A stretch of DNA of 64,000 nucleotides, from NCBI RefSeq assembly GCF_018388425.1, contig NZ_CP074406.1, positions 3,799,827 through 3,863,826 of the forward strand, given 5' to 3'. Under the pieces are notes generated by a model, which was not told where the DNA came from, searched no databases, and was given only the letters and a program-made list of their open reading frames with translations. Shown here in pieces: positions 1-8,555 of the stretch (the first letter of the stretch is position 1; each line of letters starts with the position of its first letter). The position numbers and the translations under genes were made by a program. The DNA comes from Nocardioides faecalis. Lineage in GTDB: Bacteria > Actinomycetota > Actinomycetes > Propionibacteriales > Nocardioidaceae.

Positions 1-302
1 AGCACGGCGAGCAGGGTGACCGGGCTCAGGCTGACGGTGCCGGGCGCCCAGACGTGCTCGTTGGAGGTGCCGTAGGTCAACGTCGGCATCACCACGACGT
101 CGAGGTCGGGGCGCTCGGTGACCAGCCGGGCGGCGACGGCGTCCGCGACCAGCGCGTCCGTGGCCAGGGGCAGGTGGGCGCCATGGTGCTCGACGGCACC
201 GATGGGCTGCAGGAAGAGCGGATCCCCCTCCGCGGCGGCACTTCCGCAAGCGGGGCCGCTCATCTCGGCGAGGAATCGGGCCTTCCGGATCGACTTCTCC
301 AT
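1..302 (-). CDS. Creatininase-family amidohydrolase, partial (3' end beyond window)
   Basis: The reverse strand reads open from an ATG at 302 to the window edge, giving about 100 N-terminal residues. They include PIGAVEHHGAHLPLATD and later YGTSNEHVW, which match the metal-binding region of the creatininase family (Glu, His and Asp ligands). Members hydrolyse cyclic or linear amides such as creatinine, or act on formamidopyrimidine-type compounds, so the exact substrate cannot be given. A second in-frame ATG at 263 is an alternative start; neither has a clear ribosome binding site. The gene follows the GntR regulator in the same direction with a 93-base gap and probably belongs to the same catabolic locus as the divergent monooxygenase and amidase genes. 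Confidence 0.8.
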   Translation of the reverse strand, partial: MEKSIRKARFLAEMSGPACGSAAAEGDPLFLQPIGAVEHHGAHLPLATDALVADAVAARLVTERPDLDVVVMPTLTYGTSNEHVWAPGTVSLSPVTLLAV

Positions 303-395
303 GCCGAGAAAGGTAGGAGGACTTTGTTTCTCAATGGTTAAGGCGAGCGGTCGCCGCAGTTTCTTTCGTCTCGGGGCCTATTTCCGGCGTCATCC

Positions 396-1181
396 CTAGC
401 CGCGCGCCGCGAGGTCGACCGTCTCCTCGATTCCCGGCAGCACCGTGCGCACGAGCCCGTAGCGCAGCGGCAGGGGCCCGGCGGAGCCGCTGTGGTACTC
501 CCGCGCCAGCCAGCAGCGGGTGCCGATCCGGCTCACGCCGACCTGCTCGAGACGCAGCAGCGGGGTGCTCCGTCCCACGCCGAGGTCGTCGGCACGATCG
601 CCGGCGACCTGGGCCTCGACCAGGGAGGAGACCCACTCCGTGACGTGTCCGTTGGCCCGCTCGGCGATCACCAGGACGCTCTTGGCCGCGTCGACGGCGA
701 CCTTGCGCGGGGCGGGGATGAAGTCCTCGGCGTACATCACCGGATGGCCGTCGGCGAGCCACCGCTTGCAGGTCCGGTAGACCAGGTAACCGTCTGTGAC
801 CTGCAGTTTCTCGACGATGTCGGGACTCGGGGACACCCATCCCGCCTCCAGCAGCTCCACCCGCGCCTCGTGTCCGAGCCCGCGCACCACCTCGGCGAAC
901 TCCATGGTCCGGTCGATCCGCACCCCGATGTCCATCGCCGCAGGGTTGGCGAAGGTGCCGGCCCCGTGGCGGCGGGCGATGTAGCCCTCGGCCTCCAGCC
1001 GGATCAGCACCTCGCGCACCGAGTTGCGGCCCATCCCGAGCAGGTCTGCGAGCTCGGTCTCGGGAGGCAGCCGGCCGTCGGCACCGACCGCGGCCTGCCA
1101 GATGTCGCGAAGGCTGGGACGCGGCGCGGGCACGGCATCGATCGGATCGGTCGCCCGGATCGGGTCGGTCGGATCGGTCAT
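396..1181 (-). CDS. GntR-family regulator with UTRA domain (HutC type)
   Basis: This is a 261-residue DNA-binding regulator. An N-terminal winged helix (about residues 20-85) carries the typical GntR motif GMGRNSVREVLIRLEAEGYI, and the rest fits a UTRA ligand-binding domain. I chose the ATG at 1181 (MTDPTDP) because the longer frame from 1262 adds Cys/Pro-rich sequence unlike the family. The opening residues repeat TDP/IR units. It sits between a creatininase-like gene on its own strand and a divergent transporter/monooxygenase operon, the usual place for a local repressor whose ligand is the substrate or an intermediate. Ligand unknown. Confidence 0.85.
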   Translation of the reverse strand: MTDPTDPIRATDPIDAVPAPRPSLRDIWQAAVGADGRLPPETELADLLGMGRNSVREVLIRLEAEGYIARRHGAGTFANPAAMDIGVRIDRTMEFAEVVRGLGHEARVELLEAGWVSPSPDIVEKLQVTDGYLVYRTCKRWLADGHPVMYAEDFIPAPRKVAVDAAKSVLVIAERANGHVTEWVSSLVEAQVAGDRADDLGVGRSTPLLRLEQVGVSRIGTRCWLAREYHSGSAGPLPLRYGLVRTVLPGIEETVDLAARG

Positions 1182-1486
1182 GGTCGGGAATGGTGCCACG
1201 ACTCGAAAGCCACAAACAGGCCCCTGAATCGAATATCCGGGCCGGCAGGCCAAACGAAACACGAATCCCGGATCGATTCACGCACCGTTCACAAACGGGA
1301 AACTGCGGCGCGACTTTCAGCCGAGAAAGTGGTCCCACCTTTCGAGGACAGCACCGCAATCGGCACTTGGAGCCTAGACATCCCACGTCTGGCCCGAAAT
1401 GCCGGCTCCACGCCGTCCCGAAGGTGTGACGAGTCACCGATGCCTCGTCCTCCGAGCGAACACTCGCCACCTGAAAGGTCATCTCC
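1182..1486. promoter_or_regulatory. Divergent promoter region between GntR gene and transporter operon
   Basis: This 305-base non-coding stretch must hold both divergent promoters. Two inverted repeats are visible: ACTTTC-6-GAAAGT at 1313-1330 and AGAC-7-GTCT at 1376-1390. Either could be a GntR operator; which one, if any, is inference. The last part supplies an AAAGGT-like ribosome binding site before the ATG at 1487. Confidence 0.4.
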
Positions 1487-2584
1487 ATGGCATCCAAGGC
1501 CCGTCTCTCCGTCGCCGCCGTCCTCGGCGCCGGGGTCCTCCTCACCTCCCTGACCGCCTGCGGCGAGGAGGAGAAGTCCGCAGCGCCGACCTCCTCCTCC
1601 GTGATCAGCGACGAGCGCTGCGCCGCCAACGGCGAGGCCGGCAAGCTCACCTACCTCACCTCCTACCAGTACGCCGCGACGGCGAGCATCCTCGACGTCC
1701 TCGCCGCCGAGGAGCTCGGCTACTTCGACGACCTGTGTCTCGACGTCGAGGTCCAGCCCGGCGACACCGCGCAGAACCCGCAGCTGGTCAGCGCCGGCCG
1801 CGCCGCCTTCGCCGCCCTCGGGGGTCCCGCCGACGTGCTGAGCGCCGTCGCTGCCGGCGCCGACGTGGTCTCCGTCGCCACCTACGGCAACGTGCCGGCG
1901 ATCGAGTACATCTCGCTCGCCGACGGGCCCATCAAGGACCTCAAGGACCTCGAGGGCAAGACCGTGGGCTACAAGGGCAACCAGGACCCGCCGCTGCTGT
2001 CCATGCTGGAGAAGGCCGGCGTCGACACCGACAAGGTCGAGTTCGTCTCCGTCGGCTACGACCCCTCGATCCTCGCCCAGGGCAAGGTCCACGCGCTGGA
2101 GGCCTACAAGTCCAACGAGCCCAAGGTCCTCGCCAAGGCCGGCCACGAGGTCACCGAGTGGAAGCCCGAGGAGTACGGCGTCCAGAGCAGCTTCAACAAC
2201 CTGGTCACCAGCTCGAAGTTCGCCGAGAAGAACCCGACCGCGGTCGAGGACTTCCTCCGCGCCACGTTCAAGGCCTACGAGTGGCTCTCGGCCAGCGACG
2301 AGAACCTGACCAAGGGCCTGGGCTGGGCCGAGAAGGCCACCGGACCCGGCAGCTACGACGTCGAGCTGGCGAAGGTGCGCTGGCAGACCGAGGTCGAGCT
2401 GATCAGCTCCAGCCAGCCCGAAGGCACGCCGCTGGGCTTCCAGAGCGAGGAGCAGTGGAAGCCCGAGGCCGAGGTGTACGTCGAGCACGGCGTGCTCAAG
2501 GAGATGCCGGACCTGTCCGAGGCGTTCGACGCCTCCTACGTCGAGGCCATCTTCGAGGGCACCGAGCTCGTCTGGGGCGAGTGA
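1487..2584 (+). CDS. ABC transporter substrate-binding lipoprotein, NMT1/SsuA-like
   Basis: This 365-residue lipoprotein would capture the substrate outside the membrane. The N-terminus is a lipoprotein signal with a lipobox ending LTAC (Cys near residue 22). The body shows the NMT1/THI5-like fold pattern, including GKTVGYKGNQDPPLL and a KVHALEAYKSNEP segment, as in thiamine-pyrimidine, taurine and alkanesulfonate binding proteins. It is followed by a monooxygenase, an ATPase and a permease in one rightward run. NMT1-like relatives often bind pyrimidine-like or sulfonate ligands, consistent with but not proof of a heterocyclic substrate. Confidence 0.88.
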   Translation: MASKARLSVAAVLGAGVLLTSLTACGEEEKSAAPTSSSVISDERCAANGEAGKLTYLTSYQYAATASILDVLAAEELGYFDDLCLDVEVQPGDTAQNPQLVSAGRAAFAALGGPADVLSAVAAGADVVSVATYGNVPAIEYISLADGPIKDLKDLEGKTVGYKGNQDPPLLSMLEKAGVDTDKVEFVSVGYDPSILAQGKVHALEAYKSNEPKVLAKAGHEVTEWKPEEYGVQSSFNNLVTSSKFAEKNPTAVEDFLRATFKAYEWLSASDENLTKGLGWAEKATGPGSYDVELAKVRWQTEVELISSSQPEGTPLGFQSEEQWKPEAEVYVEHGVLKEMPDLSEAFDASYVEAIFEGTELVWGE

Positions 2585-2689
2585 GCACCGCAGTCCCCGG
2601 TCGCCCGGCGACCTGAACCACCCCGGTCCGGGGGTGCCGCCGCCCGCGGCGCCCCCGGACCACCCCACACGAGACATGAGGGAGTCCCC

Positions 2690-4030
2690 GTGCCACGCCA
2701 GATGACCCTGATCGGGTTCTACAAGATCCCCACCGCCCACTACACCGGGATGTGGCGGCACCCGCACAGCGCGACGAACCTGCTGGACCCGGCGTTGCCG
2801 ATGCACGCGGCGAAGGTCCTCGAGGAGGGCCTGTTCGACATGATCTTCATGTCCGACGGCATCGTCACGCCGGCCACGTTCGGCGACCGCTTCGACGAGA
2901 CGCTGCGCAGCGGCTCCCAGGGTGCTCTGGAGCTCGAGCCCTCGGTCGTCCTGTCGATGATGGCCACCGCGACCAGCCGGATCGGCCTCGGCGGCACCAT
3001 GTCGACGACCTTCATGCCTCCGTTCCACATCGCCCGCATCCTGGGCTCCCTGGACGTCCTCAGCGGCGGGCGCGCGGCGTGGAACATCGTCACCTCCCAC
3101 AACGACGTGCAGGCCCAGAACTTCGGCAGCGACACGATCCTGCCCGCCGACCAGCGCTACGACCGCGCCGACGAGGTCACCGAGGCCGTCACCGGTCTGT
3201 GGTCGTCGTGGGAGGCCGACGCCGTCGTCGTGGACAAGCAGACCGGTGTCTTCGTCGACCCCGAGAAGGTCCACCACGTCGACTACGAGGGCGAGCACGT
3301 CAAGGTCCGCGGCCCTCTGTCGATCCCGCGCAGCGCCCAGGGCCGGCCGGTGCTGATGCAGGCCGGCTCCTCCAACCGCGGCATGGAGTTCGGTGCCCGC
3401 TGGGGCGAGATCATCTTCGTGATGGGCCACACCCCCGAGGCCCTGCACAAGCAGCGCGCGGCGATGCGGGCGAAGGTCGCCGAGCTCGGCCGCAACCCCG
3501 ACGACCTCAAGGTCGCCGCGCTCGTGCAGCCCATCATCGGCGAGACCGAGGCGATCGCCCGCGAGAAGCAGGAGTTCATCCGCTCCACCGTCTCCGTCGA
3601 CGCCGCCCTGGCGGTGCTCTCCGCGCACACCGGCATCGACCTGTCCGCCATGCCCCGCGACACCGCCGTCTCCGCGATCGTCGACCAGCTCGGCGGTCCC
3701 GGTGCCCGCGGCACCGCGGCGCTGCTCAACCAGGCCAACGACGCCGGCACCGACGGGATCACGCTGGAGGAGGCGGCCCGCAAGTTCGGCGCCAGCGGGC
3801 TGACGCCCCAGGTCGTCGGCACCGGTGAGCAGGTCGCCGAGCAGCTGCGCGAGCTGTTCGACGCCGAGGCCGCGGACGGTTTCATGATCGACCCGACCGA
3901 GATGCCCGGGACCTTCGAGTCCTTCACCCGCGCCGTCGTACCGCACCTGCAGCGCATGGGCGTCTTCCGCACCGCGTACGCCGGCGAGACGCTGCGCGAC
4001 GTCCTCGGCCTGCCGAGCGTGGTGTCCTGA
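2690..4030 (+). CDS. NtaA/SnaA/DszA-type flavin-dependent monooxygenase
   Basis: This 446-residue protein belongs to the bacterial luciferase-like (LLM) group that includes nitrilotriacetate monooxygenase component A and dibenzothiophene-sulfone monooxygenase DszA. These enzymes use reduced FMN from a separate reductase to oxidise C-N or C-S bonds. Family landmarks seen are FMSDGIVTP near residue 55, SGGRAAWNIVTSHND near 125, and GRPVLMQAGSS near 217. The GTG at 2690 has GGAG five bases upstream. The stop overlaps the following ATPase start by one base. No flavin reductase is visible in the window, so one must be supplied elsewhere. Substrate unknown; family assignment firm. Confidence 0.9.
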   Translation: MPRQMTLIGFYKIPTAHYTGMWRHPHSATNLLDPALPMHAAKVLEEGLFDMIFMSDGIVTPATFGDRFDETLRSGSQGALELEPSVVLSMMATATSRIGLGGTMSTTFMPPFHIARILGSLDVLSGGRAAWNIVTSHNDVQAQNFGSDTILPADQRYDRADEVTEAVTGLWSSWEADAVVVDKQTGVFVDPEKVHHVDYEGEHVKVRGPLSIPRSAQGRPVLMQAGSSNRGMEFGARWGEIIFVMGHTPEALHKQRAAMRAKVAELGRNPDDLKVAALVQPIIGETEAIAREKQEFIRSTVSVDAALAVLSAHTGIDLSAMPRDTAVSAIVDQLGGPGARGTAALLNQANDAGTDGITLEEAARKFGASGLTPQVVGTGEQVAEQLRELFDAEAADGFMIDPTEMPGTFESFTRAVVPHLQRMGVFRTAYAGETLRDVLGLPSVVS

Positions 4031-4860
4031 TGACGGCCTCGTCGGTGGCGCTCGGCCCCCTCGACACCGACACCGGTGTCCGGCTCCGCGGCGTGGAGAA
4101 GGTCTTCCGCTCCCGCCGCTCGACCGTCCAGGCGCTCTCCTCGGTGGACCTGGAGATCCGCTCGGGTGAGTTCGTCACCCTCTTCGGCCCGTCGGGCTGC
4201 GGCAAGTCGACGGTCCTGCGGATCATCGCCGGGCTCGAGCGCGAGACCAGCGGCGAGGTGTCGGTCTTCGGCACCTCACCGGCGGAGGCCTCCAAGCGGA
4301 AGAACATCGCCTGGATCCCGCAGTCGTCGGCCCTGCTCCCGTGGCTCAGCGTGAAGGCGAACGCCTCGCTGTCCAACGTGGTCAACCGGCGACCCGACCG
4401 CAACGGCACCACCAGCCGCACCCCGCTCGACCCCGTGCAGCTGCTCGGGGAGGTCGGCCTCAGCGACTTCCTCGGCGCCAAGCCCAACCAGCTCTCCGGC
4501 GGCATGCGGCAGCGCGCCTCGATCGCCCGCGGCTTCGTCCAGGGCGCGGAGCTGATGCTGATGGACGAGCCCTTCTCCGCGCTCGACGAGCTCACCAAGG
4601 ACGCGCTCCAGCTGCGTCTGCTCGAGGTGTGGTCGCAGCACCGCAAGACGATCGTGTTCGTCACCCACTCGGTCAACGAGGCCGTGCTGCTCTCGGACCG
4701 GATCGTCGTCATGACGCCGCGCCCGGGCCGGATCCAGGGAGTCGTCGACATCACCCTGCCCCGCGAGAACCGCCCGGAGCTGGCGGGGACCCCGGAGTTC
4801 ACGGCACTGGTGGACGAGGTCAAGCAGGTGCTGCGCACCGGCTGGGAGGGAGAGCGATGA
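4030..4860 (+). CDS. ABC transporter ATP-binding protein (SsuB/TauB-like)
   Basis: This 276-residue nucleotide-binding subunit powers uptake of the ligand bound by the lipoprotein at 1487. Walker A is GPSGCGKST, the signature is LSGGMRQR and Walker B is LMLMDEPFSALD. The H-loop is in FVTHSVNEAV. Such subunits serve nitrate, sulfonate, taurine and pyrimidine importers. The start overlaps the monooxygenase stop (TGATG) and the stop overlaps the permease start (ATGA), so the three genes are translationally coupled. Confidence 0.93.
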   Translation: MTASSVALGPLDTDTGVRLRGVEKVFRSRRSTVQALSSVDLEIRSGEFVTLFGPSGCGKSTVLRIIAGLERETSGEVSVFGTSPAEASKRKNIAWIPQSSALLPWLSVKANASLSNVVNRRPDRNGTTSRTPLDPVQLLGEVGLSDFLGAKPNQLSGGMRQRASIARGFVQGAELMLMDEPFSALDELTKDALQLRLLEVWSQHRKTIVFVTHSVNEAVLLSDRIVVMTPRPGRIQGVVDITLPRENRPELAGTPEFTALVDEVKQVLRTGWEGER

Positions 4861-5597
4861 AGGCGTACTCGTCGATCGCGACGCGGTTCGTCGCACCGCT
4901 CGCGCTGATCCTGCTGATCGGCTTCGGCTGGCAGTGGGTCGCCACCAACATGGTCAGCGTCCTGCCCACGCTGCAGGACATGTGGGCCAGCGTCCGCGAC
5001 GACCCGCGGATGTACACCGAGAACGCGTGGATCACGGTCAAGACCGCCCTGTTCGGATTCCTGCTCGGCGGGGTGATCGCCCTCGCGCTCGGCATCATGT
5101 GCGTGAACAAGGCGATCCGCTCAGCGGTGATGCCGATCGCGACGATGCTGCACGTCACGCCGATCGTCGCGGTCGCACCGGCCCTCATCGTCGCCTTCGG
5201 CTTCGGCGACGGCCCGCACCTGGCGACGGCGACCATCGCGGCGTTCTTCCCGATGCTGATCAACGCCATCACCGGCTTCCAGGCCATCGACGACCAGGCG
5301 CACGAGGTCTTCTGCGCGATGTCGGCCTCCCGCGCCGAGGTGTTCTGGCGGCTGCGGCTGCTCTCGAGCCTGCCGTACCTGTTCGCCGGTGCCCGGGTCT
5401 CGATCACCGGCGCGATGGTGGGCGCGGTCGTCTCGGAGTTCTTCGGCACCCCCGAGGGGCTCGGCGCGCTCATCGTGACCGCCCAGGCCAACATCAACCT
5501 GCCGGTGATGTGGTGCGCGATCCTCGTCACCGCGATCTCCTCGATGCTGCTGATGTCGCTCGTCGGCCTCGTGGAACGACTCACCGTCCGCTGGTGA
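4857..5597 (+). CDS. ABC transporter permease (SsuC/TauC-like)
   Basis: This 246-residue inner-membrane permease has about six hydrophobic segments and belongs to the binding-protein-dependent transport family (BPD_transp_1). The EAA-like loop lies around VFCAMSASRAEVFWRLRL. The ATG at 4857 overlaps the ATPase stop as ATGA. A strong hairpin follows its stop codon within eight bases, so the transporter/monooxygenase transcript probably ends or is attenuated here. Confidence 0.9.
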   Translation: MKAYSSIATRFVAPLALILLIGFGWQWVATNMVSVLPTLQDMWASVRDDPRMYTENAWITVKTALFGFLLGGVIALALGIMCVNKAIRSAVMPIATMLHVTPIVAVAPALIVAFGFGDGPHLATATIAAFFPMLINAITGFQAIDDQAHEVFCAMSASRAEVFWRLRLLSSLPYLFAGARVSITGAMVGAVVSEFFGTPEGLGALIVTAQANINLPVMWCAILVTAISSMLLMSLVGLVERLTVRW

Positions 5598-5604
5598 CCC
5601 CCGG

Positions 5605-5633
5605 CCCCCGCGCCGCCTCGGCGAGCGCGGGGG
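5605..5633 (+). terminator. Hairpin after permease gene
   Basis: CCCCCGCGC at 5605-5613 pairs perfectly with GCGCGGGGG at 5625-5633, and the loop can itself form a CGCC/GGCG mini-stem. There is no T-tract, as is common for actinobacterial terminators. It may end or attenuate the transporter operon. Confidence 0.6.
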
Positions 5634-5916
5634 CAGGCGGCTCCCCACCGCCTGCGGCCCTTCCCGACCCTTCCCACCCAGGAGGAAGCACGTCCGTCAC
5701 CGCCCTCCCCACCGATGTCCCCACCGCCCTCCCCACCGTCGTCCCCGCCGCGTCCACGTTGCAGCGCTCCTCGAGCACGTGGAGCCGGTGACCACGACCT
5801 CGTCCTCATGCGCGTCCACGCCCTGGCCACGAGTGCCGCGGAACCCACCGTGTTCCATGGCAGCCGCTTCCGCGCCCTGGCACTCTGATCGTCCTCCTCT
5901 GCCGTCAGGTGATCCC
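5634..5916. other. Non-coding interval with 24-base imperfect tandem repeat
   Basis: No convincing gene is present between the permease and the acetamidase gene. Two copies of an imperfect 24-base C-rich repeat (CACCGCCCTCCCCACCG core at 5698 and 5722) are visible. An open frame enters from 5779, but its first 46 codons are Ser/Pro-rich and unlike the family, so I treat them as untranslated. Confidence 0.4.
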
Positions 5917-7053
5917 ATGTCCCACCACCGCAACGAACCAGAAACTCCGGCTCGGCACTCTGGGCCGGTGAGCCAGCAAACGAGTCCGCGCACCCCCCGG
6001 TCCGCGGCACTGCAGCCCGGCACCGGGCCGATCCGATCGGCGACGTACCTGCCCGCCGAGCCCGACACCGTGTTGTGGGGTCGCCTGCCCTGCGGCACCG
6101 ATACCCCGGTGCTGACCGTCGAGCCGGGCACCGAGGTCACCATCGACACGATCAGCCACGAGGGGATCCTCGAGGACCAGGGTCGCGACCCGCGGCGCTT
6201 CTTCACCGAGCACGGCGCCGAGGAGGTGCTCACCGACGCCATCGCCCTGGCCGCCGCCGACGTGCCGCGGACCTTCGGCGTCGACGGTCCGCACGTGGTC
6301 TCCCGCCCGATCCAGGTCACCGGCGCCCGGGCCGGTGACCTGCTCGCGATCACCATCCTCGAGACCCTCCCCCGGGTGCCGTACGGCGTGATCTCCAACC
6401 GTCACGCCAAAGGCGCCCTGCCGGACACCTACCCGCTCGACGGGGCGGCGGTGCACAGCGAGTTCGTCACCATCGCCGACGATCACGCCCACCTCGGGCC
6501 GGCCCGGTTCCCGCTCGCCCCGTTCCTGGGGATCATGGGCGTCGCGGTCGACGGCGACGAGCGGCCGCACAGCGTGCCGCCGGGACCGCACGGCGGCAAC
6601 ATCGACATCCGGATGCTCACCGTCGGCAGCACCCTCTACCTGCCGATCCAGGTCGACGGGGCGATGGCCTACGTCGGCGACCCGCACTTCGCTCAGGGCG
6701 ACGGCGAGGTCAGCCTGACCGCGCTCGAGGCCAGCCTGCGCGCCACCGTCCGGTTCGACGTCCTCGCCCGCGAGGAGGCGGTGGCGCAGTTCGGCGAGCT
6801 GGTCGGTCCGCTGGCCGCCACCGACGAGCTGCTCATCCCCACCGGCATGGACCCCGACCTCGACGTCGCGGTGCAGAACTGCGTGCGCGCCGCGATCGCG
6901 CTGCTGCAGGCGCGCTACGGGATGAGCGCGCCGGCGGCCTACGCCTACCTCAGCGCCGCCACCGACTTCCACATCTCCCAGGTCGTCGACGTGGTCAAGG
7001 GCGTCCACGCCGCCATCCGGCGCAGCGACTTCCCCGACGCAGGCGGCTTGTGA
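5917..7053 (+). CDS. Acetamidase/formamidase family protein
   Basis: This 378-residue protein matches the FmdA/AmdA family, zinc- or metal-dependent hydrolases of formamide, acetamide and related short amides. Supporting segments are the early beta-rich HEGILEDQG region, FGVDGPHVVSRPIQVTGA, GPHGGNIDIR near residue 228 and VGDPHFAQGDGEVSLTALE near 250. The ATG at 5917 was chosen because AGGTGA lies five bases upstream and the longer frame is low-complexity. Its stop overlaps the start of the amidase fusion gene. In this cluster it would release ammonia from a small amide product. Confidence 0.88.
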   Translation: MSHHRNEPETPARHSGPVSQQTSPRTPRSAALQPGTGPIRSATYLPAEPDTVLWGRLPCGTDTPVLTVEPGTEVTIDTISHEGILEDQGRDPRRFFTEHGAEEVLTDAIALAAADVPRTFGVDGPHVVSRPIQVTGARAGDLLAITILETLPRVPYGVISNRHAKGALPDTYPLDGAAVHSEFVTIADDHAHLGPARFPLAPFLGIMGVAVDGDERPHSVPPGPHGGNIDIRMLTVGSTLYLPIQVDGAMAYVGDPHFAQGDGEVSLTALEASLRATVRFDVLAREEAVAQFGELVGPLAATDELLIPTGMDPDLDVAVQNCVRAAIALLQARYGMSAPAAYAYLSAATDFHISQVVDVVKGVHAAIRRSDFPDAGGL

Positions 7054-8555
7054 TGGCCGGGCAGCACGAGGCCCCCGACGGGCTGATGGCGGCGTTCCAC
7101 GCCTACGAGCGGGCGCTGATGGACGACGACCTCGACGCGATGGCGCGCCTGTTCGCGCCCGGCGCCGACACGCTGCGCGGCGACGCCGAGGGCCTGCTCG
7201 TCGGGCACGAGGAGATCACCGGCTTCCGCCGCGGCCGCGGCGGGGCGCCTCGGCGCCGCCTGGTCGGCACCGAGGTGCGTCCCCTCGACGCCGACCACGC
7301 CGTGGTCGTGGCGCAGACCGAGCTCGAGCGCGGCGGGCGCGGGCTGCAGACCCAGGTGTGGCGCCGCGAGGCCGAGTCCGGTCGGTGGCAGGTGCTGGTC
7401 GCCCACGTGGGCACCCCGGCACCGGCCTTGGACACCCGCATCTGGCGCGTCGTCGGCGACCCGCTCGTGCCCGGCGCCGGCACCGGAGCGCTGGCCGGGG
7501 AGACGGTCGCGGTCAAGGACGTGTACGCCGTCGCCGGGCACCCGATCGGGGCCGGCAACCCGGCGCGGCTGGCTGCGGCGGAGACCGAGGTCCAGCACGC
7601 GAGCGTGCTGGGGCAGCTGCTGGCGGGCGGCGCCGACGTGCGCGGCATCGCGCGCACCGACGAGTTCGCCTACAGCATCGCCGGCGCCAACCCGCACCAC
7701 GGCACCCCGCCCAACCCGCGCGCCGCCCGGCGGGTCCCCGGCGGATCCAGCAGCGGCTCCGCCTCCGCGGTGAGCCTGGGCCACGCCAGCATCGGCCTGG
7801 GCACCGACACCGCCGGCTCGATCCGGGTGCCGTCGGCCTACCAGGGCCTGCACGGCATCCGCACCACCCACGGGCTGGTGGACCGCACCGGGCTGCTCCC
7901 CCTCGCCCCCAGCTTCGACACCGTCGGGTGGATGACCCACGACGCGACGCTGCTGCGGCGCGTGGGCGACGTCCTGCTGCCCACCGGGCAGTACGACGGC
8001 CTCGGCGAGCTCGTCATCGTCCCCGAGCTGCTCGCCCTGGCCACCCCCGAGGTCGCCGACGCCGTCGCCGCCCGCTTCGCCGGGGTCGCCCGCACCGAGC
8101 ACTGGGACGGTGCGGAACTGCTGGCGTCGTACCGGCGGGCGTTCGGGACCTGCCAGGGTTTTGAGGCCTGGCAGCATCACGGCGCCTGGCTCACCGGTCG
8201 GCTCGACACGCTCGGGCCGGCGGCGCGGGCGCGGTTCGAGCACGCCTCGACGATCAGCGCCGCCGAGGCTGAGCAGGCCCTGGAGACGCTGCTCGAGGCC
8301 CGGACGACGATCCGCGACTTCGTCGGCGACCGGGTGGTGGTGCTGCCGTCAGCGGCCTCCGTCGCCCCGATGCCGGCCGAGGCCGAGGAGGCCCGCGAGC
8401 GCACCCTCACCCTGACCTGCCTGGCCTCCGTCGGCGGCCTGCCGGCGGTCAGCCTTCCCCTGTCCACCGCGTCCGGGCTGCCGGCGGGAGCGTGCCTCGT
8501 CGCGGCCCGCGGCCGCGACCGTGCGCTGCTGCACCTGACGGAGGCCCTGTCATGA
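7053..8555 (+). CDS. Fusion of AtzH-like domain with amidase-signature domain
   Basis: This 500-residue protein joins two modules. Residues 1-130 resemble AtzH/HpxZ (SnoaL-like) accessory domains found beside cyanurate and oxalurate amidases. The rest is an amidase-signature hydrolase with the Lys of VAVKDVY, the cis-Ser region GGSSSGSAS and the nucleophile region GTDTAGSIRVPS, the Ser-cisSer-Lys triad of AtzE/GatA relatives. The amidase part, about 370 residues, is shorter than GatA. Starts ATG 7053 or GTG 7050 both overlap the preceding stop. It probably hydrolyses a biuret-, oxalurate- or allophanate-like amide; the exact substrate is inference. Confidence 0.85.
   Translation: MAGQHEAPDGLMAAFHAYERALMDDDLDAMARLFAPGADTLRGDAEGLLVGHEEITGFRRGRGGAPRRRLVGTEVRPLDADHAVVVAQTELERGGRGLQTQVWRREAESGRWQVLVAHVGTPAPALDTRIWRVVGDPLVPGAGTGALAGETVAVKDVYAVAGHPIGAGNPARLAAAETEVQHASVLGQLLAGGADVRGIARTDEFAYSIAGANPHHGTPPNPRAARRVPGGSSSGSASAVSLGHASIGLGTDTAGSIRVPSAYQGLHGIRTTHGLVDRTGLLPLAPSFDTVGWMTHDATLLRRVGDVLLPTGQYDGLGELVIVPELLALATPEVADAVAARFAGVARTEHWDGAELLASYRRAFGTCQGFEAWQHHGAWLTGRLDTLGPAARARFEHASTISAAEAEQALETLLEARTTIRDFVGDRVVVLPSAASVAPMPAEAEEARERTLTLTCLASVGGLPAVSLPLSTASGLPAGACLVAARGRDRALLHLTEALS

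Noticed and set aside
5779..5916. N-terminal extension of the acetamidase/formamidase frame
   Set aside because: Ser/Pro-rich and unlike the family; a proper ribosome binding site precedes ATG 5917.
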